Assembly: GCA_900752535.1 (NCBI GenBank)
Contig: CAADVV010000369.1
Coordinates: 1 to 7,629, forward strand
DNA length: 7,629 nt
DNA from: Bacteroidales bacterium
Lineage (GTDB): Bacteria > Bacteroidota > Bacteroidia > Bacteroidales > Muribaculaceae
Reading direction: 5' to 3'
Shown here: piece by piece, positions 1 through 7,069 of the stretch
Numbering within the stretch: the first letter of the stretch is position 1
Layout: the number at the start of each line of letters is the position of its first letter
Made by a program: the position numbers and the translations under genes
The notes under the pieces: model-generated
The model's input: only the letters and a program-made list of their open reading frames with translations
What the model was told of the DNA's origin: nothing
Databases searched by the model: none

Positions 1-463
1 GGAGAGCGGGGGTGGGGAGGACGCGCTCGGACACTGTCACGCGGGGAAGCACATACTGTTTGCCGCCCTGGTCAACTGCAAACTCGAGATAGAGTTCGCT
101 CTGGCGCATCGAGGGCATGTAGATGAAGTTGACGGGGATAGTCATCATGCCGCCGCGGTCATAGCTGACAACAGCGTTGTTGCCGCGAACTTTCTCGCCC
201 TGGAACGATACAGAGGCCGAGGGGACGCCTGTGCCTTCATAAGTCAGGAACGGGGTGACGGTCACCTTGGCGTTCTTGTTGAAAAACTTGGCGGGGATGT
301 TGCCGGTGACAACTCCGGGAACTTTTCCGGCCACAACTTCCAGAGGGTTGGGGTTTGTAGAGAAGTATTTTGCCTCGAAAGGCTTCATCTTCGAGCTGCA
401 TGAGCCCAGAAGGAGTGTGGCGGATGCTCCGACGAAGAGCGTGCCTAAAACTTTGAGTTTCAT
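1..463 (-). CDS. N-terminal part of a Bacteroidales surface lipoprotein (3' end outside window)
   Basis: The frame is open from an ATG at 463-461 to the window edge, giving 154 codons of an incomplete gene. The protein starts with a type II signal peptide: MKLK, a hydrophobic stretch, then the lipobox L19-G20-S21-C22, so C22 should be lipidated after signal peptidase II cleavage. The residues after the cysteine (SSKMKPFE) lack the acidic surface-export signal known in some Bacteroidota, so the side of the membrane it faces is open. The mature part looks beta-rich, with stretches such as KVTVTPFLTYEG, ASVSFQGEKVRGNN and SELYLEFAVDQGGKQYVLP. From memory this resembles the N-terminal domain of Bacteroidales lipoproteins of roughly 600 residues that continue into an OmpA-like and a TPR region; that diagnostic part is outside the window, so the family call is tentative. 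It has its own promoter at 540-570. The lipoprotein nature is well supported; the function is unknown. Confidence 0.75.
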   Translation of the reverse strand, partial: MKLKVLGTLFVGASATLLLGSCSSKMKPFEAKYFSTNPNPLEVVAGKVPGVVTGNIPAKFFNKNAKVTVTPFLTYEGTGVPSASVSFQGEKVRGNNAVVSYDRGGMMTIPVNFIYMPSMRQSELYLEFAVDQGGKQYVLPRVTVSERVLPTPAL

Positions 464-506
464 GAACTAACAGTTATGGTGTTTAATGAGTTGGCTTATG
501 TGGCGC

Positions 507-529
507 GGGGCGTGTCGCGGAGTCGCCCC
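507..529 (-). other. Hairpin at the predicted 5' end of the lipoprotein mRNA
   Basis: GGGGCG at 507-512 and CGCCCC at 524-529 form a perfect 6-bp GC-only stem with an 11-nt loop. The promoter at 540-570 should start transcription near 533-536, so the stem would begin within a few bases of the mRNA 5' end, about 44 nt before the start codon. Such 5' hairpins are known to protect mRNAs from decay; that role here is inference. There is no T-run on either side, so it does not look like a terminator. Confidence 0.45.
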
Positions 530-539
530 TAATTTAGCG

Positions 540-570
540 CAAAAATACCTAATTAAATTGAATCTGCAAA
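540..570 (-). promoter_or_regulatory. Bacteroidota-type promoter of the lipoprotein gene
   Basis: Reading the minus strand, TTTG (570-567) is followed by 19 bp and TATTTTTG (547-540), an exact match to the Bacteroidota primary-sigma consensus TTTG-N19-21-TAnnTTTG. Predicted transcription start is near 533-536, leaving a leader of about 70 nt before the ATG at 463. The -33 box lies only about 19 bp beyond the stop codon of the antiporter gene, so the lipoprotein gene can be expressed independently of the genes before it. Confidence 0.75.
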
Positions 571-588
571 GTGAGCCGCCCCGCTTTT

Positions 589-2805
589 TTAGCGGCGCTC
601 GCGGCGACGACGCATGCGCCTGAGTATGATTTCGACCCGTCGGCCCGCACTGCGCAGTTTCAGCCATAGTGGCGACGGGGGTGCGACGAAGTCTGCCGAC
701 ATGGCTGCGGCCATGGTTTCGGGTGATGTCTCGGCGCCGAATTGGTCGGGGTATATAACCACGAGATTGTTGCGCATGAAATAGCGCTGGAGAAAATCGG
801 GCATGTCGTCCATTTCGGTGGCGAACGAAACAGAGGCACGGCGCGCGCTGACCACAACCAGCAGGTCGTCGTCGAGCACCTTGTTGGCCAGTAACACGAA
901 ATCGTCCCAGTCGTCCATGACGGCATATTCGGCGCGTATCGGGTTGCGGCGACGCGCAATCAGGGCGCGGATACAGTTCTTGCTCTCGGCCGTGCAATGG
1001 AAGATTATACGGCATCCCAACTCGGCCGATAGTGAAGCCAGGGCATCGACCCAACGCGCGAATCCTCGCTCATACTGCGCTTTGGCAGGCACGGTGACTA
1101 CGATGCGTGTCACTGTGTTGAGCGGTATGAAACAGCGCGTGATGACGAGCATGCGGTTGGTGGAGCGCAACAGCTGTTCGATTTTTGAGCCGAAGAATGT
1201 GTCTATAATGTTGGCGCGGCGGTGGAGGCCGATGATGATTTCGTTGACGTCGCGCTCGACCACGGTGTTGATTACGCCGGTCACCATGTTGAGGTCATAG
1301 CGTTCGATGGGTGTCAGCGGTGTGTCGACGGCTGCCGCGGCCTGCTCGGCGGCTTCGAGGGCGTTGCGTCCAACCTCGCGCGACGACCCTGAGTGGTCGC
1401 TGGCACGCACATAAAGCGCAAACAGCGGGCTGTCGGGTGTGGCGTGTCTGCGTCCGCGCATAAGCAGGGCCATGTCGACCAGTGACCCGGCGGTCAGCGG
1501 GTTGGCCACGGTTATGAGTGTGCGCGGTTTCTCACCGTGTGAGTCCGCCGGAGTGTCATCGGAGTCTTCAAATCCGCGCAGCTTCAGTCGACGTGCGGCG
1601 CGCTCGGTGCCTATCGACGAGACCGTACATGTCACGAGTATCATGATGATGGTGGCGTTGAGCACGTCCTCACCCAGCAGCGACATCTTATATCCGATGG
1701 TGACTACGGCGAGTGCAACGGCTGTGTGGGCGTTTGAGAGTTGATAGAGTATGGAGCGCTCGAGGGTCTGGAGTCCGAGAGTCTTCTGTGTGGCCAGTGC
1801 GGCGAGCCATTTGGCGCACATGGCTGCGACAGACATGACGGCGGCCACATAGACGGTTGACCATCCGCGGGTCAGCACCCCGAGGTTAATCATCATGCCG
1901 ACACCTATCAGGAAGTAGGGAATGAATAGTGCGTTGCCTACAAACTCAATGCGCGACATCAGCGGCGACCGCGAGGGTATGAAGCGGTTGAGCACCAGAC
2001 CGGCCATGAAGGCACCGAAGACGCCCTCGATGCCGGCCAGGCGTGCGGCCGACGCAGCCAGGAAGACCATTGTCAGCACGTAGATGAACTGGGCGATGTT
2101 GTCTGAATAACTTTTGAAAAAAGCGCGCGTCAGCCGTGGGTAGGCATAGATGATGATAGCACAGAAAAGGGCCACGATGCCGAGCAGTCTCAGTAGTGAC
2201 AGAAGCGAGAACGCTCCGTCGCGGACCACATCGCCGACAATAGCCAGCACAATCAGTGAGCCGAGAACCGTTACAATGGTTCCGGCCACCGCGATGACAA
2301 CCGCCGGGTTGCGCGTCAGCCCGAAGCGCGAGACGATGGGGTAAGCTAACAGCGTGTGGGCGGCGAACATCGCCGCCACAAGCATAGCGGCGCTGACGCT
2401 CAGCGACAGCGCCGTCAGGCCCACGACGGCGCCGACAATCAGCGGTATGATAAATGTGTAGACTCCAAAGGTCAGTCCGCGGCCGAGATTCTTCTTCAGA
2501 TTGAACATGTCAATCTCCAGACCGGCCAGGAACATCAGGTAGAGGATGCCGACCTGACCGAAGACCTCGAAGCTCATGTCGCGTGCCACGACATTGAACC
2601 CGTAAGGGCCCACGGCCACGCCGGCCAAAATCAGGCCGATGACATAGGGAATCTTAAGCCGCTGGAGTATCAGCGGCACAAGCAGTATGATGGCCAGGAC
2701 GACCATGAAGATGGACACGGGATTCGTGACAAGCGGCTGCGCCGACAGCAGCGTCAGTTGTGACGATGCTGTCAGGGCGGAGCTGATGAGCGGAATCTCG
2801 GCCAT
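589..2805 (-). CDS. CPA2-family cation:proton antiporter with tandem C-terminal UspA-like domains
   Basis: Predicted inner-membrane exchanger of 738 residues that would swap Na+ or K+ for protons. Residues about 29-400 hold roughly twelve membrane segments with the family landmarks: GLILAGVAVGPYGF (57-70), GQVGILYLMFLAGLEIDM (83-100), AHTLLAYPIVSRFGL (149-163), GVFGAFMAGLVLN (261-273) and SNAHTAVALAVVTIGY (357-372). Two soluble alpha/beta units follow: about 428-556 (starts RTLITVANPL, ends MLVITR) and about 565-685 (starts TRIVVTVPA, ends NNLVVIYPDQ), both like universal stress protein domains, suggesting nucleotide or stress control of transport. In the first, GLHRR...FFGS keeps only part of the UspA ATP-binding pattern. 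The tail (717-738) is very arginine-rich. In the GTIVTVLGSLIVLA helix (175-188) the position where related antiporters have an acidic residue seems to be Val180. It lies 60 bp after asd with no promoter seen between, so it is probably in that operon. The ATG is preceded by an A-rich ACAATA leader. Substrate ion cannot be told. Confidence 0.88.
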   Translation of the reverse strand: MAEIPLISSALTASSQLTLLSAQPLVTNPVSIFMVVLAIILLVPLILQRLKIPYVIGLILAGVAVGPYGFNVVARDMSFEVFGQVGILYLMFLAGLEIDMFNLKKNLGRGLTFGVYTFIIPLIVGAVVGLTALSLSVSAAMLVAAMFAAHTLLAYPIVSRFGLTRNPAVVIAVAGTIVTVLGSLIVLAIVGDVVRDGAFSLLSLLRLLGIVALFCAIIIYAYPRLTRAFFKSYSDNIAQFIYVLTMVFLAASAARLAGIEGVFGAFMAGLVLNRFIPSRSPLMSRIEFVGNALFIPYFLIGVGMMINLGVLTRGWSTVYVAAVMSVAAMCAKWLAALATQKTLGLQTLERSILYQLSNAHTAVALAVVTIGYKMSLLGEDVLNATIIMILVTCTVSSIGTERAARRLKLRGFEDSDDTPADSHGEKPRTLITVANPLTAGSLVDMALLMRGRRHATPDSPLFALYVRASDHSGSSREVGRNALEAAEQAAAAVDTPLTPIERYDLNMVTGVINTVVERDVNEIIIGLHRRANIIDTFFGSKIEQLLRSTNRMLVITRCFIPLNTVTRIVVTVPAKAQYERGFARWVDALASLSAELGCRIIFHCTAESKNCIRALIARRRNPIRAEYAVMDDWDDFVLLANKVLDDDLLVVVSARRASVSFATEMDDMPDFLQRYFMRNNLVVIYPDQFGAETSPETMAAAMSADFVAPPSPLWLKLRSAGRRVEIILRRMRRRRERR

Positions 2806-2865
2806 TATTGTTGTCTGTTTCTGAGGCTGTCAGATGAGAGGAGAGGGTCGGGACCGGGTTAGGTT

Positions 2866-3897
2866 TCAGTGGTTTTTCGGCTGCCAGCCGTAAGCGATAA
2901 GATATTCGGCAATCTGGACGGCGTTGAGGGCGGCTCCTTTCTTAATCTGGTCGCTGACAACCCAGAAGGTCAGTCCGCGGTCATTGGCCAGGTCAGCGCG
3001 TATGCGGCCCACATAAACGGGGTCTGTGCCGGCGATGTCGAGCGGCATGGGATAGACGTTTTTCTCTGGCTCGTCGACGAGAACAACACCCGGAGCTTTG
3101 GCAAACGCCTCACGGGCCTGCTCGGGCGTGATGGCCTCGCGTGTCTCAATCCAGACGGCCTCGGAGTGAGCCCTGAGCACGGGCACACGCACACACATGG
3201 CGCTCACGCGGATGTCGGGAGCGTGCATGATTTTGCGGGTCTCGTTAAACATCTTCATCTCCTCTTTGGTGTAGCCGTTGGGCTGGAAAACATCAACGTG
3301 AGGGATGACATTATATGCTAACTGATGGGCAAATTTCTCGACCTTGACGTCGGTTTTGCCTTCGGCGAGGTCGTGGTGTTGCTGTTTGAGTTCTGCCATG
3401 GCCGAAGCACCCGCGCCGCTGGCTGCCTGATATGTTGCCACATGGACGCGCTCGATGGGCGAGATGCGGTTGAGTGGTTCCAGAGCAACAACCATCTGTA
3501 TGGTCGTGCAGTTGGGGTTGGCTATTATCGAACGGGGGGTGTTGAAAGCATCGTCGCCGTTGACTTCGGGCACAACCAGAGGCACGTCGGAGTCCATGCG
3601 GAATGCGCTCGAGTTGTCAATCATCAGTGCGCCGCCGGCGGTTATCATTTCGGCATATTCCTTTGATGTCCCGGCTCCGGCCGAGGTGAAGACGATGTTC
3701 AGGTCTTCAAAGTCTTCGGGATGTTCGTGTGACAGCTCGCGCACGGTTATGTCGCGGCCGCGGAAATTATATGATGTGCCGGCGCTTCGTTTTGAGCCGA
3801 AAAGACGCAGCTCGTCAATTGGGAAATTACGTTCGTCAAGAACGCGCAGAAACTCCTGACCGACAGCGCCGCTGGCGCCGACAATAGCTATTTTCAT
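2866..3897 (-). CDS. asd: Aspartate-semialdehyde dehydrogenase
   Basis: Cytosolic enzyme that reduces L-aspartyl-4-phosphate to L-aspartate-4-semialdehyde with NADPH (EC 1.2.1.11), the branch point towards diaminopimelate/lysine, threonine and methionine. At 343 residues it is the normal length. The NADP-binding GASGAVG loop is at 7-13, the SAGAGTSKEYA segment at 72-82 and NSSAFRMDSDVPLVVPEVN at 95-113. The catalytic cysteine is C130 in NPNCTT (127-132). Substrate-binding TYQAASGAG is at 155-163. RVPVLRAHSEAV (237-248) carries the active-site arginine R237 and catalytic base H244; the usual Gly before this His is Ala here. The C-terminal WVVSDQIKKGAALNAVQIAEYL is the expected dimer/NADP region. 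The start is fixed because the Rossmann motif begins at once after Met1. A promoter lies 33 bp upstream of the ATG, and the antiporter follows 60 bp downstream. No Shine-Dalgarno sequence is present; the leader is A-rich. Identity is secure. Confidence 0.97.
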   Translation of the reverse strand: MKIAIVGASGAVGQEFLRVLDERNFPIDELRLFGSKRSAGTSYNFRGRDITVRELSHEHPEDFEDLNIVFTSAGAGTSKEYAEMITAGGALMIDNSSAFRMDSDVPLVVPEVNGDDAFNTPRSIIANPNCTTIQMVVALEPLNRISPIERVHVATYQAASGAGASAMAELKQQHHDLAEGKTDVKVEKFAHQLAYNVIPHVDVFQPNGYTKEEMKMFNETRKIMHAPDIRVSAMCVRVPVLRAHSEAVWIETREAITPEQAREAFAKAPGVVLVDEPEKNVYPMPLDIAGTDPVYVGRIRADLANDRGLTFWVVSDQIKKGAALNAVQIAEYLIAYGWQPKNH

Positions 3898-3929
3898 TGT
3901 TGTTTTCAGATTCGTTGGTTGATTTTGTG

Positions 3930-3960
3930 CAAAGGTAGCTCAAAATCCTCACGTGTGCAA
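3930..3960 (-). promoter_or_regulatory. Bacteroidota-type promoter of asd
   Basis: On the minus strand TTG (3960-3958), a 20-bp spacer and TACCTTTG (3937-3930) match the Bacteroidota consensus exactly in the -7 box. Transcription should start near 3923-3926, leaving an A-rich leader of about 27 nt before the asd ATG at 3897. A CACGTG palindrome (3950-3955) lies in the spacer, and a direct repeat adjoins the -33 box. No terminator is visible between merR and this promoter, so readthrough from merR may add to asd expression. Confidence 0.72.
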
Positions 3961-3977
3961 CCTGCCTGTCACCTGCC
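3960..3977. repeat. Tandem 7-bp direct repeat beside the asd -33 box
   Basis: ACCTGCC at 3960-3966 is repeated exactly at 3971-3977, with TGTC between the copies. The period is 11 bp, about one helical turn, so both copies face the same side of the DNA. The array begins at the outer edge of the asd -33 box and lies between that promoter and the merR stop codon. The position fits a site for an activator, but no protein can be named from sequence, and chance cannot be excluded for an 18-bp element. Confidence 0.45.
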
Positions 3978-3987
3978 GGGTCGCATA

Positions 3988-4350
3988 TCAACGGACGGCT
4001 CCGCGGCGTCGTGCCGTCAGGGCTTCGCCGAGGCTGATGAGCGTGGCGCGTATCTGCTTCAGGCGCTCAATGGCGTCGGTGCGCCGTTTGATTTCGTCGC
4101 CGCGGCGCGAAAGTTCGTCGCGCGCCGCACTGATTTTAAGCCCCTTGTCTTTGAGCAGATAGCGTATCTGTCTGATTAGCTCGATGTCGGCGGGGGTGTA
4201 GAAGCGTGTGCCGCCGTCGTTGCGCCGCGGTTTCAGAGCCGGGAACTCACTTTCCCAAAAGCGGAGAGTCGGCTGGTTGACGCCTGTCATCTCCGAGACG
4301 TCGCGTATCTTATAGTAGCGCTTGTCGGTGGCCTCGTCGTTGTTTTTCAT
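3988..4350 (-). CDS. Small MerR-family transcriptional regulator
   Basis: A 120-residue DNA-binding protein counted from the ATG at 4350-4348. It opens with the MerR winged helix: YYKIRDVSEMTGVNQPTLRFWE (helix-turn-helix, about residues 12-33), then GGTRFYTPADIELIRQIRYLL with the wing (GTRFY) and following helices. Residues about 75-112 are charged and helical (SRRGDEIKRRTDAIERLKQIRATL), the antiparallel coiled coil through which MerR proteins dimerise. There is no effector domain and no cysteine at all, so metal sensing like true MerR is unlikely; the signal is unknown. An in-frame TTG nine bases further up (4359) could extend it by three residues, but that codon lies inside the probable -7 box, so ATG 4350 is preferred. 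It diverges from alaS and precedes asd by 90 bp. Overlapping promoters suggest it may affect alaS or itself; this is inference. Confidence 0.9.
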   Translation of the reverse strand: MKNNDEATDKRYYKIRDVSEMTGVNQPTLRFWESEFPALKPRRNDGGTRFYTPADIELIRQIRYLLKDKGLKISAARDELSRRGDEIKRRTDAIERLKQIRATLISLGEALTARRRGAVR

Positions 4351-4352
4351 CG

Positions 4353-4384
4353 TTTGCAAAAGTAGTCAAAAATCCGTAAATTTG
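4353..4384 (+). promoter_or_regulatory. Bacteroidota-type promoter of alaS
   Basis: TTTG (4353-4356), a 20-bp spacer and TAAATTTG (4377-4384) match both consensus boxes exactly. The expected start is near 4389-4391, giving an AT-rich leader of about 30 nt without a Shine-Dalgarno sequence before the alaS ATG at 4421. Its -33 box lies two bases from the divergent merR start codon and is the left half of the palindrome TTTGCAAA (4353-4360), whose right half is part of the merR -7 box. Confidence 0.8.
4357..4364 (-). promoter_or_regulatory. Probable -7 box of merR (leaderless transcript likely)
   Basis: On the minus strand TACTTTTG (4364-4357) matches TAnnTTTG exactly. Transcription would begin about at 4350-4353, at or within three bases of the merR ATG (4350), giving a leaderless or nearly leaderless mRNA. 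No TTG is found 19-21 bp upstream, so the -33 half is missing or degenerate and the promoter would be weak or need an activator. It abuts the -33 box of alaS on the other strand. Confidence 0.45.
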
Positions 4385-4420
4385 CGCCCTTGAAAACCAT
4401 AGTATTACATTCAATATACA

Positions 4421-7042
4421 ATGCTTACAGCTAAAGAAATACGTGACTCGTTCAAAACCTTCTTTGAAAGCAAGGGTCACAAAATCGTCCCTTCGGCCCC
4501 GATGGTCATCAAGGACGACCCCACGCTGATGTTTACCAATGCCGGTATGAACCAGTTCAAGGATATCATACTCGGCAACAAATCGCCCAAAGCGCGCCGT
4601 GTGGCCGACTCACAGAAGTGCCTTAGGGTCAGCGGCAAACATAACGACCTCGAGGAGGTCGGCATGGACACATATCATCACACCATGTTCGAGATGCTCG
4701 GCAACTGGTCTTTCGGCGACTATTTCAAGCAGGAAGCCATTGACTGGGCCTGGGAATATCTCGTAGATGTGCTTCACCTCGACCCCGACCGTCTCTATGC
4801 CACAGTTTTCGAGGGTTCGAAGCCCGAAGGTCTCGAACTTGACGACGAGGCTGCCGCAATCTGGGAGAAGCATCTCCCCGCAAGCCATATCATCAACGGC
4901 AACAAGCACGACAATTTCTGGGAAATGGGAGACACCGGTCCCTGTGGTCCCTGCTCCGAAATACATATTGACCTGCGTCCCGACGAAGAGCGCAAGAAAG
5001 TTGACGGCGCAACACTTGTCAACAAAGACAACCCGCTGGTCATCGAAATATGGAACCTCGTGTTCATGCAGTATAACCGCAAGGCCGACGGTTCGCTCGA
5101 GCCGCTGCCCGCACGCGTCATCGACACCGGCATGGGCTTTGAGCGTCTCTGCATGGCCCTCCAGGGCAAGCGCTCGAACTACGATACCGACGTTTTTACT
5201 CCGCTGATTAATAAGATCGGACTCCTCTCGGGCAAGGAATATGGCCGCGACCACAAGGTAGACGTGGCCATGAGAGTTGTCGCCGATCATGTCCGCACAA
5301 TCTCTTTCTCCATAGCCGACTCACAGCTTCCCTCAAACGCCAAGGCCGGATATGTCATCCGCCGTATCCTGCGTCGCGCGGTCCGCTATGCCTACACATT
5401 CCTCGACCAGAAAGAGGCGTTCATGTATAAGCTCGTCGACACACTCATCGACTCGATGGGCGCCGCCTATCCCGAGCTGCCCGCCCAGCGCGACCTGATT
5501 ATGCGTGTAATCAAAGAGGAGGAAGATTCGTTCCTGCGCACACTCGCCAACGGCATAAAGATGCTCGACGACGCTATCGCCGCCGCCCGCAAGGAGGGTC
5601 GCGACGCCATCTCGGGTCACGACGCTTTTGTCATGTATGACACTTACGGATTTCCTCTCGACCTGACCGAGCTGATTCTCAAAGAGAACAATATGACCTA
5701 TGACCGCGCCGGTTTTGACAGCGAGATGGCCGCACAGAAGGCCCGCGCCCGCAATGCCGCAGCCGTCGAGGCCACCGACTGGGTCACCGTTAACGAGGGT
5801 GAGCCGGTCTTTGTGGGTTATGACACTCTTACTTCCGACACACGCATCCTCCGCTACCGCGAGGTGAAGCAGAAGAAAAATCAGTTCTATCAGATTGTGC
5901 TCGCCGAGTCTCCTTTCTACGCCGAGATGGGCGGTCAGGTTGGCGACACAGGCACACTGACCGGTCCTGACGGAGAGGTCATCGAAATCTTCGACACCAA
6001 GCGCGAAAACGGTCTGCCCGTACACCTGACAAAGAAACTGCCCGCTGACGTGACGGCTACATTCACCGCCGCTGTTGACGCTCCGCGCCGCCGCGCAATA
6101 GCCGCCAACCATACGGCCACACACCTGCTTCATCAGGCTCTCCGCGAGGTTCTGGGCACACATGTCGAGCAGAAAGGCTCGTATGTCTCGCCCGACGTGC
6201 TTCGTTTCGACTTCAGCCACTTCCAGAAGATGACTCCCGAGCAGATTCGCGAGGTTGAGCATTTGGCCAACCGTCATGTGCGCGAAGCTATTGCCCGCGA
6301 CGAGCGCCGCAACGTACCCATTGCCGAGGCTCGTGGAATGGGCGCAATGGCCCTCTTCGGCGAGAAATATGGCGACGAGGTGCGTGTCATCCGTTACGGT
6401 GACTCAGTTGAGCTTTGCGGCGGCACACATGTCGACAACACCGGCAACATCGGCATGATTAGAATCATAGCCGAAAGCTCGATTGCCGCCGGCATCCGCC
6501 GCATAGAGGCAATCACCGGCGAGCGTGTGGAGCAGGCGGTCGACGAGATGAGCGACCTGCTGAAGTCAATCGGCGCCATGTTCAACAATGCCCCCGACGT
6601 TGCCGCAGCCATTCGCCGTTCAATCGAGGAGAATGCCTCGCTTCATAAAGAAGTTGAGGAGTATTTCAAAGAGCGCGTGCGCGCCATGAGCGAGCAGCTT
6701 CTTCGCGACGCTGTCACCATCAATGGTGTCAAGGTTGTGCAGCTCAAAGGATTCCGTCTTCCCGAGGTTGTCAAGAACGTGGCATTCGGCGTCCGCGCGA
6801 TGTCGCCTGAAAACACGGCCTTCATCGCCGCAACGGTTGACCCCAAAGGCAAACCGCTGCTGACGGTGATGCTGACCGATGACGTTGTCAAGAGCGGTCA
6901 CAACGCCTCTCAGATGGTGCGCGAGGCTGCCAAACTGATTCGCGGCGGCGGCGGTGGTCAGCCCGGTTTCGCACAGGCCGGCGGCTCTAATGCCGACGGC
7001 ATCGAGGCTGCCTTCGACGCTCTCCGTGCCGCTCTCGGCTAA
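4421..7042 (+). CDS. alaS: Alanyl-tRNA synthetase
   Basis: Charges tRNA-Ala with alanine using ATP (EC 6.1.1.7) and clears mischarged Ser- or Gly-tRNA-Ala. At 873 residues it is full length (E. coli has 876). The class II catalytic core fills about 1-260: MFTNAGMNQFKDIILG (37-52), QKCLRVSGKHNDLEEVG (65-81) with HHTMFEMLGNWSFGDYFK after it, and motif 3 DTGMGFERL (235-243). The tRNA-recognition region follows to about 450 (DHKVDVAMRVVADHVR at 277-292). The editing domain has the metal-binding HTATH (H564, H568) and CGGTH (C666, H670). A helical stretch at about 725-765 leads to the C-Ala domain with its glycine-rich GGGGGQPGFAQAGG (842-855). All key residues are present, so it should be active. 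The start is clear: MLTAKEIRDSFKTFFESKGH is the usual N-terminus. It has its own promoter at 4353-4384 and ends at a strong hairpin. Confidence 0.99.
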   Translation: MLTAKEIRDSFKTFFESKGHKIVPSAPMVIKDDPTLMFTNAGMNQFKDIILGNKSPKARRVADSQKCLRVSGKHNDLEEVGMDTYHHTMFEMLGNWSFGDYFKQEAIDWAWEYLVDVLHLDPDRLYATVFEGSKPEGLELDDEAAAIWEKHLPASHIINGNKHDNFWEMGDTGPCGPCSEIHIDLRPDEERKKVDGATLVNKDNPLVIEIWNLVFMQYNRKADGSLEPLPARVIDTGMGFERLCMALQGKRSNYDTDVFTPLINKIGLLSGKEYGRDHKVDVAMRVVADHVRTISFSIADSQLPSNAKAGYVIRRILRRAVRYAYTFLDQKEAFMYKLVDTLIDSMGAAYPELPAQRDLIMRVIKEEEDSFLRTLANGIKMLDDAIAAARKEGRDAISGHDAFVMYDTYGFPLDLTELILKENNMTYDRAGFDSEMAAQKARARNAAAVEATDWVTVNEGEPVFVGYDTLTSDTRILRYREVKQKKNQFYQIVLAESPFYAEMGGQVGDTGTLTGPDGEVIEIFDTKRENGLPVHLTKKLPADVTATFTAAVDAPRRRAIAANHTATHLLHQALREVLGTHVEQKGSYVSPDVLRFDFSHFQKMTPEQIREVEHLANRHVREAIARDERRNVPIAEARGMGAMALFGEKYGDEVRVIRYGDSVELCGGTHVDNTGNIGMIRIIAESSIAAGIRRIEAITGERVEQAVDEMSDLLKSIGAMFNNAPDVAAAIRRSIEENASLHKEVEEYFKERVRAMSEQLLRDAVTINGVKVVQLKGFRLPEVVKNVAFGVRAMSPENTAFIAATVDPKGKPLLTVMLTDDVVKSGHNASQMVREAAKLIRGGGGGQPGFAQAGGSNADGIEAAFDALRAALG

Positions 7043-7069
7043 GCCATAGCGGGATATATAAACATAAAA

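Noticed and set aside
581..595. Hairpin CCGCT-TTTTT-AGCGG around the antiporter stop codon as a terminator
   Set aside because: The stem is only 5 bp, it includes the stop codon, the T-run is in the loop, and on the minus strand no U-rich tract follows it.
467..1054. A 195-codon minus-strand frame overlapping the end of the antiporter
   Set aside because: It is the out-of-frame shadow of the antiporter gene and runs through the lipoprotein promoter and leader; its composition (Arg, Pro, His and Cys rich) is typical of a shifted frame.
2806..2865. A separate promoter or terminator between asd and the antiporter gene
   Set aside because: No TAnnTTTG match is present on the minus strand and only a trivial 4-bp CTGA/TCAG hairpin is visible, so co-transcription is the simpler reading.
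4351..4359. TTG at 4359-4357 as the merR start codon
   Set aside because: This codon is part of the exact -7 box, so the transcript should begin after it; an ATG three codons later gives a complete MerR domain.
5333..6277. A 314-codon open frame on the strand opposite alaS
   Set aside because: It lies wholly antisense to a highly conserved, certain gene, its translation resembles no family I know, and long antisense frames are expected in GC-rich codon-biased genes.
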